Shown one piece after another: positions 1 through 5,624 of a DNA stretch of 6,368 nucleotides (its first letter is position 1; each line of letters opens with the position of its first letter). The notes beneath the pieces were generated by a model. That model was not told the origin of the DNA, did not search any database, and saw only the letters and a list, made by a program, of their open reading frames with translations. Where the stretch lies: assembly GCA_023252095.1 (NCBI GenBank), contig JAHEXN010000209.1, positions 1 to 6,368 of the forward strand, given 5' to 3'. The position numbers and the translations under genes are program-made. This stretch comes from Actinomycetes bacterium. GTDB lineage: Bacteria > Actinomycetota > Actinomycetes > Propionibacteriales > Nocardioidaceae.

Positions 1-2552
1 TAGAACGCCTGACCCTCGCGGAGCAGCTCGCGCCGGATCGCCGCCACGACCTGACGGTCCTCGTAGGCGCCGACGAAGCTCAGCACGGGGTGCCGCTCCT
101 CGGGCGGGGTCGCGATCGTCGACATCTCCCGGATGCCCGTGATCGCCATCTCGAGCGTGCGCGGGATCGGGGTGGCCGACATCGAGAGCACGTCGACCGC
201 GGCGCGGAGGTGCTTGAGCGCCTCCTTGTGCTCGACGCCGAAGCGCTGCTCCTCGTCGACGATCACGAGGCCGAGGTCCTTGATGTGCACGCCCGGCTGC
301 AGCAGGCGGTGCGTGCCGATGACCATGTCGATCGTGCCGTCGGCGAGCCCCTCCATCGTCTCCTTCGACTCCTTCTCGGACTGGAAGCGCGAGAGGGGGC
401 GGATCGTGACGGGGAACTGGCCGAAGCGCTCGGCGAACGTCGCGTGGTGCTGCTGCACGAGCAGCGTGGTGGGCACGAGGAGGATGACCTGCTTGCCGTC
501 CTGGATCGCCTTGAACGCCGCGCGCACCGCGATCTCGGTCTTGCCGTAGCCGACGTCGCCGCACACCAGGCGGTCCATCGGGACGGTGCGCTCCATGTCG
601 CGCTTGACGTCCTCGATCGTGACGAGCTGGTCGGGCGTCTCGACGTGGGCGAAGGCGTCCTCGAGCTCGCGCTGCCACGGGGTGTCGGGCCCGAAGGCGT
701 AGCCCTGGGTCGACTGGCGTGCGGCATAGAGCTTGATGAGCTCGCCCGCGATCTGGCGGACGGCCTTGCGCGCCTTGGCCTTGCGCTGGGTCCAGTCCGC
801 CCCGCCCATCTTGTCGAGCGTGGGATTCTCGCCGCCGACGTAGCGACTGACCTGGTCGAGCTGGTCCATCGGCACGAACAGGCGGTCGCCGGGTTGGCCG
901 CGCTTGCCCGGCGCGTACTCGATCACGAGGTACTCGCGGGCCGCGCCCTGCACGACCCGGTTGACGAGCTCGACGTACCGGCCGACACCGTGCTGCTCGT
1001 GCACGACGGGATCGCCGGGCTTGAGCTCGAGCGGGTCGACCTGCTTGCGGCGGCGTGCCGGCATCGATCGGGTGGCCTTCTCAGCGGCCCGCTGGCCCAC
1101 GAGGTCGTCGTGGGTCAGGACCGCGAGGCCGAGGGGACGCGCGACGAAGCCGTGCGGCAGCTCGGCGCACAGGACGCGGACGACACCCTCGGCAGGCGGC
1201 GCCGCGTCGGCGCCCGGATCGGCGCTGATCTCGGCACCCGCGAGGTCGACCTCGGCGAGCCACTCGAGCGTGCGCTGCACCTGGCCGTGCCCGGGGACGA
1301 CGAGCACGACCTCGAGACCCTCGGTGCGCCAGTTGCGGATGACGGTGGCCGCGGCGGCCAGGTCGCCGCGCAGCTCGGGCGACTCCTCGACCTCGAGGTC
1401 CCACTCGCCGCCGTCGGTGGTCTCGGCGTCGAGGCCGAATGGCGTGACGCCCCACCAGAGGTGACCGAGCGACAGCGTGTGGTCACGGACCTGGTCGAGC
1501 GTGTGGAACGCGGCCGACGTCAGGTCGATCGGCTCCTCGGCACCCGTGGCCGCGGCGGCCCACGACGCCTGCAGGAACTCCTCGCTCGTGGCGACGAGGT
1601 CGTGGGCCCGGGCGCGGACCCGCTCCGGGTCGCACAGCAGCACCGACGCGTCACCGGGCAGGAGGTCGACCAGGAGCTCCATCTCGTCGACCAGCGCGGG
1701 GGTGAAGGACTCCATGCCCTCGACCGCGTGACCCTCGGCGATCTTGCTCAGCATCTCGACGAGGGACGGATGGCTCTCGGCCAACGCCTTGGCTCGGGCG
1801 CGCACGTCGTCGGTCAGGAGGAGCTCGCGGCAGGGTGGCGCCCAGACACGTGGGACGGGCTCGAGCGAACGCTGGTCGGCCACCGAGAACTGACGGATCT
1901 CCTCGACGGTGTCGCCCCAGAACTCGATGCGCACGGGGTGGTCGGCGGTGGGCGGGAAGACGTCGACGATGCCGCCGCGGACCGCGAACTCGCCTCGCCG
2001 CTCGACGAGGTCGACGCGCGCGTAGGCGGCGCCTGCGAGGTCGCGCACGAGGTCGTCGAGCTCGTAGTCGTCGCCGACCGAGAGCTCGACGGGCTTCAGG
2101 TCGGCGAGACCACGGACGTGTGGCTGCAGGATCGAGCGCACCGGCGCGACGACGGCACGCAGCGGTGCTCCCTCGGGGTGCACGAGGCGACGCAGCGTGG
2201 CGAGCCGGCGGCCGACGGTGTCGGACCGCGGCGACAGGCGCTCGTGCGGGAGGGTCTCCCACGCCGGGAAGGTGGCGACCGCGTCGGACCCGAGCGTCTC
2301 GGCCAGCACCGTCGCGGCGTCATCGGCCTCGCGTGCCGTGGCCGTGACGACCAGGACGGGGCCGGCACGGCTCGCAAGCGCGTGCGCCACGAACGGACGG
2401 AGGGCGGCCGGCCCCCGCACGGACTGGGCGCGCACGCCGTCGGCGCTCTCGCGCAGCGCGCTGGTCAGACCGGGAAGGCCCGCGACGCGGTCAGCCAGAC
2501 CTGCCAGCAGCGGCGCGGGGCGAGCGCCGGGTCCCTCAGCGGTTGAAGGCAC
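1..2552 (-). CDS. mfd: Transcription-repair coupling factor Mfd (3' end cut by window edge)
   Basis: Mfd is a DNA translocase that pushes stalled RNA polymerase off lesions and recruits UvrA for nucleotide excision repair. About 850 residues are visible. In order they are: a UvrB-like UvrA-binding module (WETLPHERLSP near residue 98, RGGIVDVFPP near 192, then RIEFWGD); an RNA-polymerase-interacting CarD-like domain from about residue 503 (KPGDPVVHEQHGVGRY, then YLVIEYAPGKRG); and the first RecA-like translocase domain, with Walker A GDVGYGKTE (Lys about 671), GTHRLLQPG, the Walker B box DEEQRFG (766-772) and SATPIPRTLEMA. The reading stops at LREGQAF, near the start of the second RecA-like domain. 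The TRG motif and the C-terminal UvrA-masking domain are therefore outside the window, roughly 300-350 residues by family length. The start is taken as GTG at 2552-2550, inside the 3' end of pth, because a GGAG lies 7 nt upstream and the frame then runs into a normal Mfd N-terminus (LADRVAGLPGL). It is the third gene of the L25-Pth-Mfd operon. No frameshift or lost catalytic residue is seen. Confidence 0.97.
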   Translation of the reverse strand, partial: MPSTAEGPGARPAPLLAGLADRVAGLPGLTSALRESADGVRAQSVRGPAALRPFVAHALASRAGPVLVVTATAREADDAATVLAETLGSDAVATFPAWETLPHERLSPRSDTVGRRLATLRRLVHPEGAPLRAVVAPVRSILQPHVRGLADLKPVELSVGDDYELDDLVRDLAGAAYARVDLVERRGEFAVRGGIVDVFPPTADHPVRIEFWGDTVEEIRQFSVADQRSLEPVPRVWAPPCRELLLTDDVRARAKALAESHPSLVEMLSKIAEGHAVEGMESFTPALVDEMELLVDLLPGDASVLLCDPERVRARAHDLVATSEEFLQASWAAAATGAEEPIDLTSAAFHTLDQVRDHTLSLGHLWWGVTPFGLDAETTDGGEWDLEVEESPELRGDLAAAATVIRNWRTEGLEVVLVVPGHGQVQRTLEWLAEVDLAGAEISADPGADAAPPAEGVVRVLCAELPHGFVARPLGLAVLTHDDLVGQRAAEKATRSMPARRRKQVDPLELKPGDPVVHEQHGVGRYVELVNRVVQGAAREYLVIEYAPGKRGQPGDRLFVPMDQLDQVSRYVGGENPTLDKMGGADWTQRKAKARKAVRQIAGELIKLYAARQSTQGYAFGPDTPWQRELEDAFAHVETPDQLVTIEDVKRDMERTVPMDRLVCGDVGYGKTEIAVRAAFKAIQDGKQVILLVPTTLLVQQHHATFAERFGQFPVTIRPLSRFQSEKESKETMEGLADGTIDMVIGTHRLLQPGVHIKDLGLVIVDEEQRFGVEHKEALKHLRAAVDVLSMSATPIPRTLEMAITGIREMSTIATPPEERHPVLSFVGAYEDRQVVAAIRRELLREGQAF

Positions 2553-3102
2553 TTTGCGTCTCCACGAGTCCGCGGGTGATGAGCGACTCGACGGCGTCGG
2601 CCGCCTCCTCGACGTTGAGGTCGAGCTCCTTGCGCTCGACCGACGACCACGGCTTGAGCACGAAGTCGTGCACGGTCTGCTGGCCCGGCGGGCGGCCGAT
2701 GCCGACCCGCACGCGGTGGAAGTCGCCTGTGCCGAGGGAGCCCCGCAGCGACTTGAGCCCGTTGTGGCCGTTGTCGCCGCCACCGAGCTTGACGCGCAGC
2801 CGACCGAAGTCGATGTCGAGCTCGTCGTGGACCACGACGTACTCCTCCGGCGCGACGTCGAAGAAGCCACCCAGGGCCTTCAGCGGCCCCCCGGACTCGT
2901 TCATGTACGAACGGGAGCGGCCGAGCACGACGCGCTCGCCCGCGAGGCGGCCCTCGACGACGTCGGTGCGGCTCTTGCGGTGCGACGTCCACTTCCCGCC
3001 CATGCGGGCGGCGAGGACGTCGGTCACGAGGTACCCGACGTTGTGTCGGGTGGTGGCGTACGCCGGGCCCGGGTTGCCGAGCCCGGCGATCAGCCAGGTC
3101 AC
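2536..3102 (-). CDS. pth: Peptidyl-tRNA hydrolase (Pth)
   Basis: This cytosolic enzyme cleaves the ester bond of peptidyl-tRNAs that drop off the ribosome, returning free tRNA. The 188-residue product has the usual length of bacterial Pth. It opens with the family signature LIAGLGNPGPAY and carries every catalytic or substrate-binding residue at the positions known from the E. coli enzyme: Asn10, His20 (TTRHNVG), Asn68 (SYMNESG), Asp93 (VHDELDIDFG) and Asn114 (GGGDNGHNGLKS). The GRPPG segment and the FVLKPWS element of the C-terminal lid follow. The start codon is GTG (3102-3100) and overlaps the TGA of rplY as GTGA. There is only a weak GGA just upstream, so initiation probably depends on coupling to rplY translation. 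The 3' end overlaps the start of mfd by 17 nt. The assignment is secure. Confidence 0.98.
   Translation of the reverse strand: MTWLIAGLGNPGPAYATTRHNVGYLVTDVLAARMGGKWTSHRKSRTDVVEGRLAGERVVLGRSRSYMNESGGPLKALGGFFDVAPEEYVVVHDELDIDFGRLRVKLGGGDNGHNGLKSLRGSLGTGDFHRVRVGIGRPPGQQTVHDFVLKPWSSVERKELDLNVEEAADAVESLITRGLVETQSAFNR
2560..2563 (-). promoter_or_regulatory. Ribosome binding site of mfd inside pth
   Basis: The minus strand reads GGAG followed by ACGCAAA and GTG. This core Shine-Dalgarno sequence with a 7-nt spacer fixes the mfd start at 2552 and lies inside the last codons of pth, so ribosomes finishing pth pass straight over it. No in-frame ATG lies nearby that would be a better start. Confidence 0.7.
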
Positions 3103-3764
3103 TCCGACTCGGCGTCCCCGGCCTCGGCATCGCTCGACTCGCCCTCGCCGCTGGCGGCCTCGGGCTCGTCGTGCTCGATGCCGGCCTCGGCCTCGGCCTC
3201 CGCGAGCTCCGCGTCGACCTCGGCCGCGGTGGGCGCCGCGGTGACGTTGATGATCAGGAGGTCCTCGTCGACCGCGAGGGCCGAGCCCGTCGGGAGCTGG
3301 AGGTCCTTCGCGAACAGCTGCGAGCCGACCTCGAGGCCCTCGACGCTGACCTCGATCTCGGAGGGGATCGCGGTGGCGTCGACCTCGACGGAGATCGTGG
3401 TGGTGTCGATGCCGACGAGCGTCTCGGGGGCGGCCTCGCCGGTGACGTGCAGCGGGATGTCGACCGTGACCTTCTCGCCACGCTTCACGATCAGCAGGTC
3501 GACGTGCTCGAGGAAGCCCTTGAGCGGGTCGCGCTGGACCTGCTTGGGGATGGCGAGGTGCTTGTCCTTGCCGAGCTCGATGTTGAGCAGCGCGTTGGAG
3601 TTCTTCAGCGCCAGCATCAGCGAGTGACCCGGGAGGGTCACGTGGACGGGGTCGGTGCCGTGGCCGTACAGGACGGCGGGGACCTTGTCGGCGCGACGGA
3701 TGCGGCGGGCCGCGCCCTTGCCGAACTCGGTGCGGGCCTCGGCGGCGATCGTGATCTCAGCCAC
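3099..3764 (-). CDS. rplY: 50S ribosomal protein L25, long Ctc/TL5 form
   Basis: L25 binds 5S rRNA in the central protuberance of the large subunit. The 221-residue product is the long general-stress (Ctc/TL5) form rather than the short 94-residue enteric form. Residues 1 to about 92 are the L25 fold (RTEFGKGAARRIRRADKVPA, then VLYGHG; IPKQVQRDPLKGFLEHVDL). Residues about 97-176 are the beta-rich TL5 C-terminal domain (VTVDIPLHVTGEA; PSEIEVSVEGLEVGSQL). Residues 182-221 form an acidic tail with 17 Asp/Glu in 40 residues and no Lys or Arg. The start is GTG at 3764-3762, with GAGGAG upstream at a 9-nt spacing. It is the first gene of the operon with pth and mfd, a gene order common in actinobacteria. 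The kinase gene is divergent across 201 nt. The function is certain; a role in stress is inferred from the Ctc family only. Confidence 0.97.
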   Translation of the reverse strand: MAEITIAAEARTEFGKGAARRIRRADKVPAVLYGHGTDPVHVTLPGHSLMLALKNSNALLNIELGKDKHLAIPKQVQRDPLKGFLEHVDLLIVKRGEKVTVDIPLHVTGEAAPETLVGIDTTTISVEVDATAIPSEIEVSVEGLEVGSQLFAKDLQLPTGSALAVDEDLLIINVTAAPTAAEVDAELAEAEAEAGIEHDEPEAASGEGESSDAEAGDAESE

Positions 3765-3773
3765 GGGAAACTA

Positions 3774-3779
3774 CTCCTC
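3774..3779 (-). promoter_or_regulatory. Ribosome binding site of rplY
   Basis: The minus strand reads GAGGAG, then nine bases, then GTG. It is the strongest Shine-Dalgarno sequence of the operon, fits a highly expressed ribosomal protein gene, and supports the GTG start at 3764. Confidence 0.75.
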
Positions 3780-3857
3780 GATTGGAACGAATGCGGGGTT
3801 CGGGTGGGCCAGCGGCGCGCGACGTAGCACTCGGGAATCGAGCGCCCTGTCGATCAC

Positions 3858-3874
3858 GGTCGGACACGCCGACC
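3858..3874. repeat. Perfect 6-bp inverted repeat in the rplY leader
   Basis: GGTCGG (3858-3863) and CCGACC (3869-3874) are exact reverse complements separated by five bases, giving a short GC-rich hairpin. It lies about 95-110 nt upstream of the rplY start and about 14 nt downstream of the predicted rplY transcription start. No T-run follows on either strand, so it is not an intrinsic terminator. It could be an mRNA leader stem, a dyad operator or chance in GC-rich DNA. Confidence 0.4.
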
Positions 3875-3894
3875 CTCGCCGAGGCAACCTGGCG

Positions 3895-3900
3895 ATCCTA
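3895..3900 (-). promoter_or_regulatory. Candidate -10 element for the rplY-pth-mfd operon
   Basis: The minus strand reads TAGGAT, which fits the actinobacterial housekeeping -10 pattern TAnnnT. It is the best such hexamer in the gap. The expected transcription start is near 3888, giving a leader of about 124 nt before the rplY GTG. No convincing -35 hexamer was found 16-19 nt upstream. Confidence 0.45.
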
Positions 3901-3953
3901 GCGCAGCGGGGGCTGAGGCCGGAAATCCGTCGTGGCGCGAACCCCACGGCACC

Positions 3954-3959
3954 TAGGAT
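3954..3959 (+). promoter_or_regulatory. Candidate -10 element (or Shine-Dalgarno) of the histidine kinase gene
   Basis: TAGGAT fits TAnnnT and ends 6 nt before the ATG at 3966, so transcription could begin at or next to the A of the start codon and give a leaderless mRNA. The same bases include AGGA at 3955-3958, a weak ribosome binding site 7 nt from the ATG, in which case the promoter would lie further upstream. The sequence does not decide between the two. No clear -35 box is visible. Confidence 0.4.
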
Positions 3960-3965
3960 GACGCC

Positions 3966-5624
3966 ATGCCGTTGGGAGCGGATGCCGTACAGGTGCCGGT
4001 GTCACCGGGCCGCCTCTTCGCGACCAACGCGGCCCTCCTGGTCGCCAGCCTGATCGTGACCGGGCTGACCCTCGGTTCCGACGTCCCCACGGCCGAGCCC
4101 CGGCTCGCCCTCGGGCTCGTGCTGCTCGTGCTCGTCACGGCGTTCGTCGGTGTCGCGTCGTGGGACCGGCCCTGGTCCCGCACCGTCGTGATCGCCGTGC
4201 CGCTGATCGACCTGCTGGCCCTCAACCAGCTGCGGTCGGCCTCGCCCACGAGCGGTTTCGGGTTCCTGCTCGTGCTGCCCGTCGCGTGGCTCGCGCTGAA
4301 CGGGGGCAAGGTGGGTGCTCTCCTCGGCGTCATCGGCGCGACGATCACGGCGTGGGCCCCGCTCGTGCTGGTGCACCTCGGCGTCAATCCCGGTGCCGTC
4401 GGCGTGCCGTCGGTCCCCGCCACCGCGAGCCTGAACGTCGCCGTCGTCGTCGTGGCCGGGGTCATCGCGGTGTCGAGCGCGCGTGAGGCGGCCCAGCGAC
4501 GCCTGCTCGCGACGCAGGCCCGACGCTCGGCCGAGGCGTACCGCCGAGCCCGCCGCGACGAGGGCGTGCTCAACGCCGTGATGGACGCCGTTCCCTTCGG
4601 GGTCGTCTCGCTGGATCCCGGTGGCACCTATCGCGGCAGCAATCGAGCGGCGCGCGCCATGATGCGCCACATCGGCCTCTCACTCTCGCTCCCCCCGCGC
4701 AGCCTGCCGATGTACCACCTCGACGGGGTGACTCCCGTCGCCGCCGAGGACCTGCCGTTGGTCCGCGGCCTGGCCGGCGACGCGATCGACGGCGAGACGT
4801 ACTGGGTCGGCCACCCCGACGCGAAGCGCGTCGCCGTCGAGGTCAGCGGTCGGCTCGTCCTGGATCCCGATGGTGCCGTCGACCGTCTGGTCGTGGTGTT
4901 CCGCGACGTCGTCGACTCGATCGAGGCGGAGGCCGCGCGCGACGAGGCCGTGAACTCGGTCTCGCACGAGTTCCGCACCCCGCTCAGCTCGATCCTGGGC
5001 TACATCGAGCTGGCCGCCGACACGCCAGGGATACCAGGCGAGGCAGCCGACCACCTCGCGGTTGCCGAACGGAACACGACCCGACTGCTCACGCTCGTCA
5101 ACGACCTGCTCGAGGCGCGCGGCCGAGCGCCCCGCACCGCGGTGCCCATGACCCTCGCCCGGATGGATCTCACCGAGGTCGTCACGGAGTCGGCGACGGC
5201 ACTGCTCCCGCTCGCGACCGACCGCGTCATCGCGCTCACGCTCGACGCCCCGGAACCGCAGACCATGACGGGTGACACGTTCCGTCTGCGGCAGGTCGTC
5301 GACAACCTCGTGACCAACGCGATCAAGTACAACGTCGACGGCGGGTCGGTCACGATCGAGCTCACGGGCGATGCCACCGAGGTCACGCTCGCCATCACCG
5401 ACACGGGGCCCGGCATGACCGAGCAGGAGCAGGTCGAGGTCTTCCAGGCCTACCACCGCACGGCGGACGCCGTCGTCTCGTCCGTGACGGGCTCGGGGCT
5501 CGGTCTGGCCATCTCCCGCGAGATCGTCCAGCGTCACGGCGGCACGATCCGGCTCGAGAGCGCCGAGAGCGGTGGCACGACCGCCGTCCTCGTCCTGCCC
5601 CGCGACGCCGGAGGCACCCGATGA
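3966..5624 (+). CDS. Membrane-bound PAS-domain sensor histidine kinase
   Basis: This predicted two-component sensor autophosphorylates on histidine and would pass phosphate to a response regulator. Of its 552 residues, about 17-171 form five or six hydrophobic segments (near 17-37, 46-66, 72-88, 98-111, 115-138 and 154-171) with short loops and no large extracellular domain, so it probably senses something in or near the membrane. An arginine-rich helical linker (171-200) leads to a PAS-like domain (about 198-316; AVPFGVVSLDPGG to VVVFRDVVD). The HisKA dimerisation helix follows, with the H box SVSHEFRTPLSS (His334). The ATPase domain has N box DNLVTNAIKYN (446-456), G1 DTGPGM (479-484), F box VEVFQAYHR and G2 GSGLGLAIS (509-517). 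All catalytic boxes are intact. The start is ATG at 3966, just after TAGGATGACGCC. The gene is divergent from rplY and overlaps the next gene by ATGA. Its signal is unknown and no response regulator gene is in the window. Confidence 0.95.
   Translation: MPLGADAVQVPVSPGRLFATNAALLVASLIVTGLTLGSDVPTAEPRLALGLVLLVLVTAFVGVASWDRPWSRTVVIAVPLIDLLALNQLRSASPTSGFGFLLVLPVAWLALNGGKVGALLGVIGATITAWAPLVLVHLGVNPGAVGVPSVPATASLNVAVVVVAGVIAVSSAREAAQRRLLATQARRSAEAYRRARRDEGVLNAVMDAVPFGVVSLDPGGTYRGSNRAARAMMRHIGLSLSLPPRSLPMYHLDGVTPVAAEDLPLVRGLAGDAIDGETYWVGHPDAKRVAVEVSGRLVLDPDGAVDRLVVVFRDVVDSIEAEAARDEAVNSVSHEFRTPLSSILGYIELAADTPGIPGEAADHLAVAERNTTRLLTLVNDLLEARGRAPRTAVPMTLARMDLTEVVTESATALLPLATDRVIALTLDAPEPQTMTGDTFRLRQVVDNLVTNAIKYNVDGGSVTIELTGDATEVTLAITDTGPGMTEQEQVEVFQAYHRTADAVVSSVTGSGLGLAISREIVQRHGGTIRLESAESGGTTAVLVLPRDAGGTR
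5610..5614 (+). promoter_or_regulatory. Ribosome binding site of the downstream membrane protein
   Basis: GGAGG lies inside the last kinase codons, 6 nt before ATG at 5621. The ATG overlaps the kinase TGA. A strong site plus the overlap indicates translational coupling and supports this start over the internal ATGs that follow. Confidence 0.75.

Noticed and set aside
90..2546. A very long open frame on the plus strand opposite mfd (about 818 residues)
   Set aside because: Its translation is rich in Arg, Asp, Leu, Gly and Val with no recognisable domain. The minus strand in the same place encodes textbook Mfd motifs. High GC at third positions removes stop codons from the antisense frame.
2197..3627. 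Open frame on the plus strand across the end of mfd, pth and rplY
   Set aside because: It spans three well-supported genes on the other strand, is low-complexity in sequence (Ser/Ala/Arg runs) and matches no family. It is an antisense shadow.
3858..3874. Intrinsic terminator between the divergent genes
   Set aside because: The hairpin has only a 6-bp stem and no T-run on either strand. Both flanking genes are transcribed away from the gap, so no terminator is expected here.
3874..3884. Second small hairpin CCTC-GCC-GAGG beside the first
   Set aside because: Four base pairs with a 3-nt loop are expected by chance at this GC content, and it shares a base with the larger stem.
4680..5537. Minus-strand open frame of about 285 residues inside the kinase gene
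   Set aside because: The plus strand encodes all the kinase boxes. The antisense product is an Arg/Asp/Gly/Val-rich shadow with no motif.
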